From Bisgaardia hudsonensis (GTDB taxonomy: Bacteria > Pseudomonadota > Gammaproteobacteria > Enterobacterales > Pasteurellaceae): a DNA stretch of 64,000 nucleotides. Location of the stretch: positions 322,778 to 386,777 of the forward strand of contig NZ_SLXI01000002.1 in NCBI RefSeq assembly GCF_004345785.1, written 5' to 3'. The notes beneath the pieces were generated by a model. The model had not been told where the DNA came from, searched no databases, and worked only from the letters and a program-made list of their open reading frames with translations. Positions 1 through 10,925 of the stretch are shown piece by piece; within the stretch, counting starts at the first letter, position 1; the number at the start of each line of letters is the position of its first letter. Both the position numbers and the translations under genes were made by a program.

Positions 1-976
<976 letters not shown>

Positions 977-1129
977 CTACTTTATTTGAAAATCTTAATT
1001 GTAAAAAATACTGCTAATAATAATACTAACACCTTAAAAAATCACGTTTTTATTCAATAAATATTCGTATTATTTATTATATTGTATATATTTGTGATTA
1101 TTTTTTATAAAACTTATATGATTCGATCA

Positions 1130-2914
1130 TTACTCTCTTTTTTTGAATAAAAAATCCCAAAAATTATTTGATTGTTGACGCTCTGTTCTTGAATCAATGC
1201 GTTGATTAATTAACCGAGAAAGTGGTATTTCATCTTCTTTATAATCTCTATTTTCCTCTTCCACTAAAGATCGATTAAATAAAATTTCACAAGTTTGAAA
1301 TACATCCTCTACTGTCCAAATAAAAAATTGTTTATTTTTGACCGCACTTATTACATTTTCAGATAAACTAATCTGCTGAATTACTGTCGCTGGAATAATA
1401 ACACCTTGTTTACCGGTCAAACCTCGTCGTTCACAAATTGTAAAAAATCCCTCTATTTTATCATTTACACCGCCAACTGAATGAACAAGTCCAAACTGAT
1501 CAATCGCACCAGTTATCGCAATGGATTGTGACAAAGGCAAGTTTGATAAAGCACTTAATAGAACACAAAAACTTGCAAGGGAAGCACTATCCCCATCAAT
1601 TTCAGCATAGGATTGCTCAAATACAATTGAAGCGGAAAATGGTAATTGTGCGGGTAGTTCCAAAATACTGGCTAAACAAGTTTCTGAGATCATCGTACCT
1701 TTACTATGAATATTGCCAGCTAACTCATTTTTACGCTCAACATCAATAACCTCACCTTCACCAAATTGAACAGTACAACTAATACGAGAAGGCTCTCCAA
1801 AGGATAAAGGTGTTCCTGAATATTCAATTACGGATAGCCCATTTATTTGACCAACCATTTCTCCTTCAGTTGCTACATAAACTTGCTCTTGCAAAATATC
1901 AGAATAAGTTTGCTCTCTTAAAAATCCGTGTTGTAATAATTTATTTTGTAAATAAATTTCAAAATCTTTGTCTGTTAATTGAGGTTTATTAACTAAAAGT
2001 GCGGTAGAAATTAGAATTTCTTTCAATCTTAAGGGCGAAATGCTAACAGTATTACGATCTTCGCTTTCTCTTACTAGTAATTGATATAATTTATTTAATC
2101 CATCTAAATCAAGAGAGCATTGACATTCTGTTGCTATATTTTGTATATAATTAGCCCATAATGTTTGATTTTCTTGTGTTTCTAAATTAAAAAAACTCTC
2201 TATTTCACCATAATGTGCCGTATGGTATAAAGTTTCATCAAGTTCTTCTAATGCAGCTAGCTCCGAACGTGTTCCTAATATAATAATTTTTAAATCTAAT
2301 TTATAACTAGGGATTTCACAAGGTAATGTTTTTAATGGATGTAATGAATACCAATCAAATAACCCCGTTTTTAATAATTGTTTTAATCTTGCCCAAATTT
2401 CAAATTGATTTAATAACTCACCAGCACCTAAAATCAATACCCCTTGATTTAATTGATGGACTAATCCTGGGTTTAATTGCAGTTCTTTTGAACTAGGATG
2501 TATTCTAATTGAACCAAATAATTGATTCTGGTCAAAATAAAGTGCAGTCGCCACCGTTTTTTTTGCAACAAAATTATCTTCTTTAGATTCTGCTGGAATG
2601 ACATAAATAGATGGAAAAGAAAAACTATCGCCTTGTTCAACAATGTATTTTACACCTACAATGGCGTCTGTGTTTTTTCTATATTTTGACTCTATATAGG
2701 ATTCTAGTAATGGTGCATATTCTGCCTGATCATCGGCTTTTAAAATTAAAAGGTTACTCTTAGGATATTTTAAAAATTGATCGACAGCAAGCGAAGCTCT
2801 TTGCTGTAAAGATAAAAAATCTATATTCTCATAAAGTGGTAATTTATCTAAAACTAAAGTAGGCAATAAGTCTTGCCAACCTAAAGCTCGTTCAGATACG
2901 AAAGGTAACATCAT
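1130..2914 (-). CDS. Lon-like (S16, YcbZ/LonB-type) protease with degenerate ATPase region
   Basis: This 594-residue protein belongs to the YcbZ/LonH group of Lon-family proteins. The C-terminal half carries the S16 proteolytic domain. The serine sits in EIDGDSASLASF (about residue 445) and the lysine in GGVNDKIEGFF (about residue 487), so the Ser-Lys dyad is present. The N-terminal half resembles the family's AAA_32 region but shows no Walker A glycine-lysine loop, as is usual in this group, so ATP-driven unfolding is doubtful. It starts at ATG 2914 and is divergent from matP, the same arrangement as ycbZ and matP in enterobacteria. Its substrates are unknown to me. Two uptake words (1341, 1997) lie in the gene. 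Confidence 0.85.
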   Translation of the reverse strand: MMLPFVSERALGWQDLLPTLVLDKLPLYENIDFLSLQQRASLAVDQFLKYPKSNLLILKADDQAEYAPLLESYIESKYRKNTDAIVGVKYIVEQGDSFSFPSIYVIPAESKEDNFVAKKTVATALYFDQNQLFGSIRIHPSSKELQLNPGLVHQLNQGVLILGAGELLNQFEIWARLKQLLKTGLFDWYSLHPLKTLPCEIPSYKLDLKIIILGTRSELAALEELDETLYHTAHYGEIESFFNLETQENQTLWANYIQNIATECQCSLDLDGLNKLYQLLVRESEDRNTVSISPLRLKEILISTALLVNKPQLTDKDFEIYLQNKLLQHGFLREQTYSDILQEQVYVATEGEMVGQINGLSVIEYSGTPLSFGEPSRISCTVQFGEGEVIDVERKNELAGNIHSKGTMISETCLASILELPAQLPFSASIVFEQSYAEIDGDSASLASFCVLLSALSNLPLSQSIAITGAIDQFGLVHSVGGVNDKIEGFFTICERRGLTGKQGVIIPATVIQQISLSENVISAVKNKQFFIWTVEDVFQTCEILFNRSLVEEENRDYKEDEIPLSRLINQRIDSRTERQQSNNFWDFLFKKRE

Positions 2915-3036
2915 TGCAGTCTCTCATAAGCTAAATATTGATATAAACGAGCATTATCGCATATTTCTTATTAATTATTTATATAAGAATTACAGTTTAC
3001 TGGTAAATTTTAACAATAACCTGTATATTAATATAA

Positions 3037-3049
3037 GTTACAATGTCAC
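3037..3049 (-). promoter_or_regulatory. matS-like site overlapping the probable matP promoter
   Basis: On the plus strand the bases read GTTACAATGTCAC; on the minus strand GTGACATTGTAAC, identical to the site at 13454. It lies 19 bases before the matP start codon and contains TACAAT, the best -10 candidate for matP. Autoregulation by MatP is an inference. Confidence 0.5.
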
Positions 3050-3068
3050 GAATTTGGGATTAAATATA

Positions 3069-3524
3069 ATGAAATACCAAAAATTAGATAATCAAGAAGC
3101 AAATTGGAAATGGGTATATCTGATAAAAAAACATCGAGATGGTATAAATATCACGAAATATCAGGAGCGTAGCTTACAAGATAATATAGTACTTCAATTA
3201 CTTGATTATCAAAATAATCCACAACATATTGAAGAATGGATACAGCAACATCTCTCTCCTGATTTAGTTATAAAATTAGATCAGGCTATCCGAGCAAGGC
3301 GAAAGCGATTTTTTAATGCTGAAAAAAAGCTAACTAAGAAAAAATCAATAGACTTGGAGTATTCTGTTTGGTCAAGATTATCTAAATATTCAAAAAAAAT
3401 GAAAATGACTTTATCAGAAACCATTTCTTATATGATTGATGAAAGGGAAAGTAAAGCATTATATGAAAGTCAAATGACTGCAATGAAAGCGGATATTAAA
3501 GATCTCTTAAAATTAAAAGATTAA
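3069..3524 (+). CDS. matP: Macrodomain Ter protein MatP
   Basis: MatP is a DNA-binding protein that condenses the replication-terminus macrodomain by binding matS sites. The 151-residue product matches the family over its length. It begins MKYQKLDNQEANWKWVYL, has a central IRARRKRFFNAE segment, then KKSIDLEYSVWSRL leading into the ribbon-helix-helix region (about residues 95-130), and ends in a coiled-coil helix. ATG 3069 is chosen because it matches the conserved start; a TTG in frame at 3054 would add five unconserved residues. It is divergent from the Lon-like gene and convergent with cspD across a shared terminator. A matS-like word covers its probable promoter. Confidence 0.95.
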   Translation: MKYQKLDNQEANWKWVYLIKKHRDGINITKYQERSLQDNIVLQLLDYQNNPQHIEEWIQQHLSPDLVIKLDQAIRARRKRFFNAEKKLTKKKSIDLEYSVWSRLSKYSKKMKMTLSETISYMIDERESKALYESQMTAMKADIKDLLKLKD

Positions 3525-3543
3525 TTTTAAGTTTTAATAAAAA

Positions 3544-3578
3544 ATAAAAGACAAGATATATAACACCTTGTCTTTTAT
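3544..3578. terminator. Bidirectional intrinsic terminator between matP and cspD
   Basis: A 12-bp perfect inverted repeat, ATAAAAGACAAG and CTTGTCTTTTAT, has an 11-base loop. A and T tracts flank the stem on both strands, so it can end both convergent genes. Confidence 0.8.
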
Positions 3579-3600
3579 TTGATGACTAAAATAGTTAATA

Positions 3601-3810
3601 TTATTCAACAATAGGAATAATTTTTGTTGCGTGTGAGCCTTTATCTCCATGCACCGCTTCAAAATGAACTCTTTGTCCTGCTTTTAAAGAGCGATACCCA
3701 TCCATTTCAATAACAGAATAATGAGCAAAAATATCAGCATCACTGCCTTCTGCGGAGAGAAAACCAAATCCTTTTGCATTATTAAACCATTTAACAACAC
3801 CAACTTCCAT
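3601..3810 (-). CDS. cspD: Cold-shock-domain protein, CspD type
   Basis: This 69-residue single-stranded nucleic-acid-binding protein has the RNP1 motif KGFGFL and the RNP2 motif DIFAHYS. CspD in E. coli is induced in stationary phase and inhibits replication; that role is transferred from the family. ATG 3810 is chosen because it gives the conserved start MEVGVVKWFNNAKGFGF and has AGAGG at a normal distance. A longer in-frame start at 3864 would add 18 residues not seen in CspD. In enterobacteria cspD sits next to clpS-clpA; here those genes are absent and it converges with matP. Confidence 0.93.
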   Translation of the reverse strand: MEVGVVKWFNNAKGFGFLSAEGSDADIFAHYSVIEMDGYRSLKAGQRVHFEAVHGDKGSHATKIIPIVE

Positions 3811-4027
3811 AATAACCTCTTTTATGTGGTTTAACGTCTGAGGCCTAAAATCCTTAACAGACAACTTAGTTACTAAATAAGGAAAACCCTTATCCCCTTG
3901 CTAAGCACAAATATTCAATTAATTTACTTTTTTTTGCAATCACATTTATTTAAAAATCTAATGTAGATCACAAAAATACCCTAATTTTTTATTGTATTAG
4001 TTTAAATAAAAAGATTATCTTCTTTCC

Positions 4028-4174
4028 TTAGCGATTTTTTTCTTCTCTTAATTCTTTTGCAACAATAGCAATAGCTTGAGCAACAGAAACCCCCTCAGCC
4101 ATTAATTGTTGAATTTTTTCTACCGCTTTTTGTTGCTCTTGATGTGTTAAACCTAAGAGTGTTTTATCTAACAT
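4028..4174 (-). CDS. yoaH: YoaH family (UPF0181) small protein
   Basis: A 48-residue protein, [18 protein letters not shown] and onward, aligns with E. coli YoaH through the conserved Q-A-V-E-K-I-Q-x-L-M-A-x-G and A-I-A-x-V-A-x-E-L-R segments. It is predicted to be cytoplasmic and helical; its function is not known. Its ATG shares a base with the thiI stop codon (TAATG), which implies translational coupling in one transcript. The family match and the overlap together make it a real gene despite its size. Confidence 0.88.
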   Translation of the reverse strand: MLDKTLLGLTHQEQQKAVEKIQQLMAEGVSVAQAIAIVAKELREEKNR

Positions 4175-5637
4175 TATTTGTTCCCATTATTTTTAGAAAA
4201 TACAGTAACATTATTAAAGCCATTCTCTTTTAAGTATAAGGCTTGTAATTTACTCATCACACCACGCTCACAATATAAAACATAATTTTTAGTTTGATCC
4301 AATTCAGGAAATTGATTAGATAAACGATAGAATGGCAGTTCTATCACCTTATTATTCGGTATAACGAGAGGATTTTCTTCTGTTTCTTCAGGACTACGAA
4401 TATCAATAATAATATCATTGTTAGACAATGTTGAGGTAACATCAACTTCAACCACATTTTCTTTTGTCTTCTCTGCAATTTGGCGAATATCTAAATATTG
4501 TGCATTTTCTACCGCACTTTCTAAAATAGAAAAATCAAAATTTAATTCTTCTGCTTCAATTTTTTCTTTAATTGCTTTTACTGTCGGATTCTTAGATATA
4601 ACACCACAGAATTCAGGCATTGATTTTGCAATATCATCTGTACCAATATGTTTTGCTATCGCTATAATTTGTTCTTTATCATGAGTAATTAAAGGTCTTA
4701 ACACTAAGGTATTTGCAGCCTCATCAATTAAACGTAAATTAGTTAATGTTTGGCTGGAAACTTGCCCCAATGCTTCCCCTGTCACAATAGCTTGAATACC
4801 AAAACGCTCAGCCACTTTACTCGCTGCTCGTACCATCATTCGTTTTAATACTACCCCCATCTGACCGTTATCAACTTTTTCAAGAATTTCACCAACAACC
4901 TCTTCAAAATTAATAGCAACAAAACGGACTTTATGTGAACCACTAAAGCGTTCCCAAATTTGATAAGCCATTTGCTTAACGCCAATTTCGTGGGTTGCCC
5001 CCCCTAAATTAAAGAAGCAATAATGAACTCGAGAACCACGACGAATTAGCATATAACTAGACACGCTTGAATCAAAACCACCAGAAATTAGCGATAATAC
5101 GTCTTCTTGAGTACCAATTGGATAACCGCCAATACCTGGATGACGAGCTTTAACCAACATCATATTGTTATTTTCAATATCAATACGTACCGTTACATCT
5201 GGTTTAGTTAGTTTTACTTTAGCACTTTCAATGGCTTGATTTAATCCACCACCTACATATCGTTCTACATCTAATGATCTAAATTCATGCTTTCCTTTAC
5301 GTTTTACTCTTACAGCAAAAGTTTTGTTTTCTAATTCACTTTTTACTTTTTCTAAGGTTTCTTCAAAAATATCATGTAATGTTACAAATGGCTTTTCCTC
5401 CACTTCTAAAAAATGATGTATTCCCGGAATACGAGTCAACAATTCGATCAATAACTCTCGATTCTCTTCATTTTTAGACCGCACTTCTATGTAATCCCAA
5501 TGGCGTACTACCGCCACGGAATCATCATATTTATTCAAAATATTACGAATATTACTAGTCAAAATTTTTACAAATCTTTTGCGAACACTTTCGCTTTTAA
5601 TCATAATTTCAGGGAAAAGCTTGATTATAAATTTCAT
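4174..5637 (-). CDS. thiI: tRNA uridine 4-sulfurtransferase ThiI with rhodanese domain
   Basis: ThiI moves sulfur from IscS persulfide to U8 of tRNA (4-thiouridine) and, in enterobacteria, to ThiS for thiamine synthesis. The 487-residue product has an N-terminal ferredoxin-like and THUMP region. A PP-loop SGGFDSS (about residue 187) activates the uridine. A C-terminal rhodanese domain has the active-site cysteine in [17 protein letters not shown]. This is the long form, as in E. coli. ATG 5637 is chosen because it gives the conserved [11 protein letters not shown] and has GAGTGA upstream; a GTG at 5646 is the alternative. yoaH follows with a one-base overlap, and xseB is divergent. Confidence 0.96.
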   Translation of the reverse strand: MKFIIKLFPEIMIKSESVRKRFVKILTSNIRNILNKYDDSVAVVRHWDYIEVRSKNEENRELLIELLTRIPGIHHFLEVEEKPFVTLHDIFEETLEKVKSELENKTFAVRVKRKGKHEFRSLDVERYVGGGLNQAIESAKVKLTKPDVTVRIDIENNNMMLVKARHPGIGGYPIGTQEDVLSLISGGFDSSVSSYMLIRRGSRVHYCFFNLGGATHEIGVKQMAYQIWERFSGSHKVRFVAINFEEVVGEILEKVDNGQMGVVLKRMMVRAASKVAERFGIQAIVTGEALGQVSSQTLTNLRLIDEAANTLVLRPLITHDKEQIIAIAKHIGTDDIAKSMPEFCGVISKNPTVKAIKEKIEAEELNFDFSILESAVENAQYLDIRQIAEKTKENVVEVDVTSTLSNNDIIIDIRSPEETEENPLVIPNNKVIELPFYRLSNQFPELDQTKNYVLYCERGVMSKLQALYLKENGFNNVTVFSKNNGNK

Positions 5638-5803
5638 AAATATCACTCAATTTAAATTAAAATAATGGCAGTTATTCTACAATAAATTGAAAAAATCCCC
5701 TATTTACTTTAGTTAATATCAATCAGAAAATAATCTATTTATTCAAATTTATTTATAAATTTACAAAAAAATGTTTAGTCTTTCACAAAATTACATTGTT
5801 TTT

Positions 5804-5832
5804 TTAACAAGTCTAAAAAAATAAAGTACAAT
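5804..5832 (+). promoter_or_regulatory. Probable sigma-70 promoter of xseB-ispA-dxs
   Basis: TTAACA (5804-5809) and TACAAT (5827-5832) are separated by 17 bases, 35 bases before the xseB start. This is a pattern match only. Confidence 0.55.
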
Positions 5833-5866
5833 AGCAAATTCAATAAGTAAGTAATAAGAGATAAAT

Positions 5867-6100
5867 ATGGCAGAAAAGAAAACTTTAGATTTTGAAACAA
5901 CATTAGCAAAGTTAGAAAATATTGTTTCTAAATTAGAAAGTAGTGAGCTTTCCCTTGATGAATCCTTAAAAGAATTTGAAAATGGGATAAAATTAGCTAA
6001 GCAAGGGCAAGAAAAACTACAACAAGCGGAACAAAAAATACAGATATTGTTACAAAAAAGCGGCCTTGTAGAATTATCCGATTATCAACCCGATGAATAA
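5867..6100 (+). CDS. xseB: Exodeoxyribonuclease VII small subunit
   Basis: XseB assembles with XseA to degrade single-stranded DNA in the cytoplasm. The 77-residue acidic helical protein contains the family core [20 protein letters not shown] followed by [22 protein letters not shown]. xseA is not in the window, which is normal. ispA starts 14 bases downstream, giving the xseB-ispA-dxs order known from E. coli and Haemophilus. Confidence 0.95.
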   Translation: MAEKKTLDFETTLAKLENIVSKLESSELSLDESLKEFENGIKLAKQGQEKLQQAEQKIQILLQKSGLVELSDYQPDE

Positions 6101-6114
6101 TTAGTAGGCTTGAA

Positions 6115-7005
6115 ATGCGTCAATTCAATGAAGATCTTCAACAAACTCAAGAGCGTATTAATGTATTTTTAGAGAATCAATTTCTAAATTTAGATACTTC
6201 GCCGTCCCCTCTTTCTGAAGCAATGAAGTACGCTTTACTCTTGGGAGGAAAACGTATTCGTCCTTTTTTAGTTTATGAAACAGGAAAAATGCTGGGTGCG
6301 GATATTCAGCAACTTGATTATATTGCAGCAGCCATTGAGTGTATTCATGCTTATTCACTCATTCATGATGATCTTCCTGCTATGGATAATGATTCCCTTA
6401 GACGTGGTCAAGCAACTTGCCATATTGCTTTTGATGAAGCGACTGCTATTTTAGCAGGTGATGCACTACAACCTTTTGCATTTGAACTACTGACCAAGAT
6501 ACCAAATTTATCCTCCGAACAAAAATTAAAACTAATAGAAACACTTGCAAATGCTTCTGGCATCAACGGAATGTGTTTTGGGCAGAGTCTCGATCTTATC
6601 TCTGAGCAAAAACAAGTTACGCTTGATGAATTAGAACAAATTCATCAGAATAAAACGGGGGCATTATTAAAAGCTGCCGTAAAATTAGGATTTATTTGTT
6701 CTCCACATTTTCAAGATAATAATATAGATAAAAAGTTAACTGATTATGCCGATGCTATTGGACTGGCTTTCCAAGTCCAAGATGATATTCTTGATATTGA
6801 AGGTGATACAGAAATAATAGGAAAAAATGTAGGGGCTGATATTCTTGCTGATAAGAGTACATACCCTAAATTACTCGGTTTAGAAGGTGCGAAACAAAAA
6901 GCACAAAATTTATATCTAAAAGCGATTGAAGCATTAAATAGCATTGGTTTTGATACCTATGTACTCCAAGAATTAGCTAAATTTATTATTACAAGAAAAA
7001 GCTAA
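6115..7005 (+). CDS. ispA: Farnesyl diphosphate synthase (geranyltranstransferase)
   Basis: IspA condenses isopentenyl diphosphate with dimethylallyl and then geranyl diphosphate to make farnesyl diphosphate for ubiquinone and undecaprenyl lipids. The 296-residue protein has both aspartate-rich Mg-binding motifs, HDDLPAMDND (first, about residue 84) and QDDILDIEGD (second, about residue 224), plus the GGKRIRP substrate loop. Its length is normal for bacterial FPP synthase. It lies between xseB and dxs in one operon and draws on the same MEP pathway that Dxs begins. Confidence 0.96.
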   Translation: MRQFNEDLQQTQERINVFLENQFLNLDTSPSPLSEAMKYALLLGGKRIRPFLVYETGKMLGADIQQLDYIAAAIECIHAYSLIHDDLPAMDNDSLRRGQATCHIAFDEATAILAGDALQPFAFELLTKIPNLSSEQKLKLIETLANASGINGMCFGQSLDLISEQKQVTLDELEQIHQNKTGALLKAAVKLGFICSPHFQDNNIDKKLTDYADAIGLAFQVQDDILDIEGDTEIIGKNVGADILADKSTYPKLLGLEGAKQKAQNLYLKAIEALNSIGFDTYVLQELAKFIITRKS

Positions 7006-7075
7006 CGAATATAACAACTAATTTATATTGGTTTCTTAAAGAAACTAAAACTACTCGAATATTGGACAAATAATA

Positions 7076-8923
7076 ATGAAGAATTATCCACTTTTATCAT
7101 TAATAGAAACCCCCGAAGATCTTCGCCATTTCAGTAAAGATCAGCTACCGCAAATATGTGATGAATTAAGGGAATATCTATTAGAAAGTGTTAGTCAAAG
7201 TAGTGGACATTTAGCCTCAGGACTAGGAACTGTTGAATTAACAGTTGCACTTCACTATGTATTTAAAACCCCCTTTGATCAGCTTATTTGGGACGTGGGA
7301 CATCAAGCTTATCCCCATAAAATACTTACTGGCCGTAAAAAGAGAATGTCAACAATTCGACAAAAAAATGGCTTACACCCTTTCCCTTGGCGAGATGAAA
7401 GTGAATATGATGTATTAAGTGTCGGACATTCTTCGACTTCTATTAGTGCGGGATTAGGTATAGCAATTGCCGCCGAAAGAGAAAATGCAAATCGTAAAAC
7501 TATTTGTGTGATTGGTGATGGTGCAATTACCGCTGGAATGGCATTTGAAGCACTAAATCATGCAGGTTCATTGCATACTAATATGTTAGTTATTCTTAAT
7601 GATAACGAAATGTCTATTTCTGAAAATGTAGGGGCATTAAATAATCATCTTGCTCGCTTATTATCAGGGTCTTTCTATTCTAATTTACGAGAAAGTGGCA
7701 AAAAAATTCTATCAGGCGTCCCACCAATTAAAGAATTTGTGAAAAAAACCGAAGAACATGTAAAAGGTTTTGTGTCGCCAATGGGAACGATGTTTGAGCA
7801 ATTAGGATTTAATTATATTGGTCCTATTGACGGACATAACATAGAAGAACTAATTAGTACCTTAAAAAATATGCAATCTTTAAATGGACCTCAATTTCTG
7901 CATATAAAAACACAGAAAGGCAAAGGTTACGCCCCAGCAGAAAAGGATCCCATTAGTTTTCACGGCGTACCTAAGTTTGATCATACTATTGGAAAATTAC
8001 CTAAAGTAAAAGATGCTCCACTCACCTATTCACAAATATTTGGGAACTGGCTCTGTGAAATGGCAGAACAGGATCAAAAACTAATTGGTATTACTCCCGC
8101 AATGCGAGAAGGATCAGGTATGGTTGAGTTTTCTCAACGTTTTCCAAAACAATATTTTGATGTTGCTATTGCAGAACAACATGCGGTTACTTTTGCTGCA
8201 GGATTGGCGATTGCAGGCTATAAACCTATTGTTGCAATTTATTCCTCTTTCCTTCAACGTGCTTATGATCAACTCATTCACGATGTAGCAATACAAAATT
8301 TGCCTGTTTTATTTGCAATAGATCGTGCAGGGATTGTAGGGGCAGATGGGCAAACTCATCAAGGTGCTTTTGATATTAGTTTTATGCGTTGCATTCCTAA
8401 TCTCATTATTATGACACCAAGTGATGAAAACGAATGTCGCCAAATGCTATATACTGGCTACCATTGCGGTAAACCTGCAGCAGTGCGTTATCCAAGAGGA
8501 AATATTATGGGCGTAACGCTGGAAAAAATGAACGTTCTTCCTATAGGTAAATCAAAAACTTGTCGTCGAGGTGAAAAAATTGCAATTTTAAATTTTGGTA
8601 CTCTGTTAGCCGATGCCATCGCTGTTGCAGAAGAAATTAATGCTACAGTTGTAGATATGCGATTTGTAAAACCATTAGATAAGGAATGTATCATTGATAT
8701 AGCGAACAATCATCAACTAATTGTAACCCTTGAAGAGAATGCAATACAAGGTGGTGCTGGTAGTGCTGTTGCAGAAGAACTATATCGACAACAACTTAAT
8801 GTAAAATTATTGCAATTAGGGTTACCAGATTATTTTATCCCACAAGGGACTCAAAAAGAGATTTTAGAAGACTTAAAACTAGATAAAAATGGTATTAAAC
8901 AACAAATTTTAAATTTTTTATAA
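7076..8923 (+). CDS. dxs: 1-deoxy-D-xylulose-5-phosphate synthase
   Basis: Dxs joins pyruvate and glyceraldehyde 3-phosphate to form DXP, the first step of the MEP isoprenoid pathway and a precursor for thiamine and pyridoxal. The 615-residue thiamine-diphosphate enzyme shows the TPP-binding motif [18 protein letters not shown] with the following NDNEMSIS. It also has the transketolase-like pyrimidine domain with the conserved glutamate in [15 protein letters not shown]. The length is typical. It is the last gene of xseB-ispA-dxs and is followed by a strong terminator. Confidence 0.97.
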   Translation: MKNYPLLSLIETPEDLRHFSKDQLPQICDELREYLLESVSQSSGHLASGLGTVELTVALHYVFKTPFDQLIWDVGHQAYPHKILTGRKKRMSTIRQKNGLHPFPWRDESEYDVLSVGHSSTSISAGLGIAIAAERENANRKTICVIGDGAITAGMAFEALNHAGSLHTNMLVILNDNEMSISENVGALNNHLARLLSGSFYSNLRESGKKILSGVPPIKEFVKKTEEHVKGFVSPMGTMFEQLGFNYIGPIDGHNIEELISTLKNMQSLNGPQFLHIKTQKGKGYAPAEKDPISFHGVPKFDHTIGKLPKVKDAPLTYSQIFGNWLCEMAEQDQKLIGITPAMREGSGMVEFSQRFPKQYFDVAIAEQHAVTFAAGLAIAGYKPIVAIYSSFLQRAYDQLIHDVAIQNLPVLFAIDRAGIVGADGQTHQGAFDISFMRCIPNLIIMTPSDENECRQMLYTGYHCGKPAAVRYPRGNIMGVTLEKMNVLPIGKSKTCRRGEKIAILNFGTLLADAIAVAEEINATVVDMRFVKPLDKECIIDIANNHQLIVTLEENAIQGGAGSAVAEELYRQQLNVKLLQLGLPDYFIPQGTQKEILEDLKLDKNGIKQQILNFL

Positions 8924-9026
8924 ATTTTATGAACTATTTTAATATTAAGTAGTCTTAGTTAATGCTAGTACGCTGCAATATGCAAATGCAGTTGTCTTTT
9001 TCAAATCTTCTTGTATAAAATATTTT

Positions 9027-9054
9027 GCCACTTACAACTGTAAGTGGCTTTTTT
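9027..9054 (+). terminator. Intrinsic terminator after dxs
   Basis: GCCACTTAC and GTAAGTGGC form a 9-bp perfect stem with an AACT loop, followed by six T. Confidence 0.9.
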
Positions 9055-9114
9055 ATGAATTTAAAAATATAAAAAATATGAGGAGATCCCCATATTTTTT
9101 ATAATATTAATTAA

Positions 9115-10767
9115 CTAACAAGGTTGATTACCGTACTCTTCTTTTCTTAACAACGTTTTTAAATCTTCTTCAAACTGAGTAAGAAGTTGTTGTGCATTTT
9201 CTAATGATTCCCCTCGAACATCTAAATAAAACTTAATTTTAGGTTCTGTCCCTGAAGGACGAGCAATTAAACGGCTACCATTTTCTAATGTAAAAATTAA
9301 GATATTATTTTTACGTTCAGTTTTTTGATGATCAATAAATTCAGCAACTTTACGTTCTCCAATATGACTAGGTGGATTATTTCGTAATGCTTCCATTAAT
9401 TGAGTAATCTTTGATAAATCAGTAACACGAATAGACACTTGACCACTTACATAAGCACCAAATTCTTCGATAAAATCATCAATATAATCTAATAACGTTT
9501 TATTTTCTGATTTTAAATGGCGAACAAGATCAAGTAATACTACTGCGGCAGAGATACCATCTTTATCACGAACTTTATCGGGATCAACTAAATAACCTAA
9601 TGCTTCCTCAAACCCAAATAATAATCCTTTTACCTTACCAATATATTTAAAACCAGTTAATGTTTCCTCAAATCCTAGTTCGTATTTTTGTGCTATTTTA
9701 GCTAAAGCTGGTGATGAAACTAATGAACAAGCTAACACCCCATTCTTATTTTTTGCCTGTTGAGCTAAATGCCAACCTAATACACAACCAACAGTATTTC
9801 CATGCAATATTTTCCATTCCCCTACTCTATCAGGTATTGCTACGGCCAATCTATCTGCGTCAGGATCATTGGCAATAATTAATTCTGCATTCTTTTCTTT
9901 TGCTAGTTTTATGGCTAAATCTAATGCGCCTTTTTCTTCAGGATTAGGGAAATTTACCGTAGGGAATGAGCTATCAGGATAAGCTTGTTCCTTAACAATA
10001 TGTGGTTGTGGCAATCCTGCTTTTTCAAGTGTTTTACTTAGTACTTCATAACCTACACCGTGCATTGCAGTATAAACATAGCTAATATCTATTTTAGGTT
10101 CTTTTGCTAATGCCGCAGTTTTTTCAATATAAGCATTCACTACCTCATCATTTAATACTTCAAAATTTTGACTACGAGGCAAGTCAGAAATACTCCCTAA
10201 TGCAACTTGGTCAATTAATTTTGCTATATCTTTATCTGCTGGTGAAACAATTTGTCCTCCACCATTTTCTTTACCTAAATAAACTTTATAGCCATTATCT
10301 TCAGGTGGATTATGGCTAGCGGTTACCATTACACCGGCGGTTGTATCAAAGTGATTAACTGCATAAGCTAAAACAGGAGTAGGTAATTTTCTTGGTAACA
10401 AATAAGCCTTGATTCCAGCACCAGCCATAATCTCAGCAGTATCACGAGCAAAAATATCAGAATTTTTACGACCATCATAACCAATCACAATTGAAGGCTC
10501 TTTATCATAATCTTTTAAATATTTAGCTAAGCCAGCAGCAGCTTGACTGACTAAAACTCTATTCATACCCATTGGTCCTGCTTGTAAAGGACCACGTAAT
10601 CCAGCTGTACCAAATTGTAATCTATCAGAAAAACGAGATTGTAAATCCAATAATGATTTTTCATCGCCTGCTTTTGCCTGATTAATTAAAGTTTCTAATT
10701 CAGAATAAGTTTCCTTATCTGGATCTTGATTTAGCCAATTTTGAGCAATATCTAACAATTCTTTCAT
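9115..10767 (-). CDS. Alpha-D-phosphohexomutase (phosphoglucomutase/phosphomannomutase)
   Basis: This 550-residue enzyme interconverts hexose 1- and 6-phosphates. The phosphoserine loop TASHNPPEDNGYKVY, the Mg-binding NDPDADRLAVA, the sugar-binding GFEEALGY and the phosphate-binding RPSGTEPKIKFY are all present in the normal order. The size matches the PgcA/PGM2-like subfamily rather than E. coli Pgm or ManB, so glucose versus mannose preference cannot be read from the sequence. ATG 10767 is chosen for its AAGGAAGGA ribosome site; an upstream in-frame start at 10794 adds nine unconserved residues. It appears monocistronic. Confidence 0.92.
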   Translation of the reverse strand: MKELLDIAQNWLNQDPDKETYSELETLINQAKAGDEKSLLDLQSRFSDRLQFGTAGLRGPLQAGPMGMNRVLVSQAAAGLAKYLKDYDKEPSIVIGYDGRKNSDIFARDTAEIMAGAGIKAYLLPRKLPTPVLAYAVNHFDTTAGVMVTASHNPPEDNGYKVYLGKENGGGQIVSPADKDIAKLIDQVALGSISDLPRSQNFEVLNDEVVNAYIEKTAALAKEPKIDISYVYTAMHGVGYEVLSKTLEKAGLPQPHIVKEQAYPDSSFPTVNFPNPEEKGALDLAIKLAKEKNAELIIANDPDADRLAVAIPDRVGEWKILHGNTVGCVLGWHLAQQAKNKNGVLACSLVSSPALAKIAQKYELGFEETLTGFKYIGKVKGLLFGFEEALGYLVDPDKVRDKDGISAAVVLLDLVRHLKSENKTLLDYIDDFIEEFGAYVSGQVSIRVTDLSKITQLMEALRNNPPSHIGERKVAEFIDHQKTERKNNILIFTLENGSRLIARPSGTEPKIKFYLDVRGESLENAQQLLTQFEEDLKTLLRKEEYGNQPC

Positions 10768-10925
10768 AAATAATCCTTCCTTATTTTGTAACACTAATAA
10801 ACAATATGATCTAGTCTATATAAAAAGGTAACTAATTAAAATCATCATTTTAATATTTTTATCAATTATTTGACCTAGTTAACATAGCAAACGTTTACCT
10901 AAAAATAGAGAAAATAAAATAAGTT

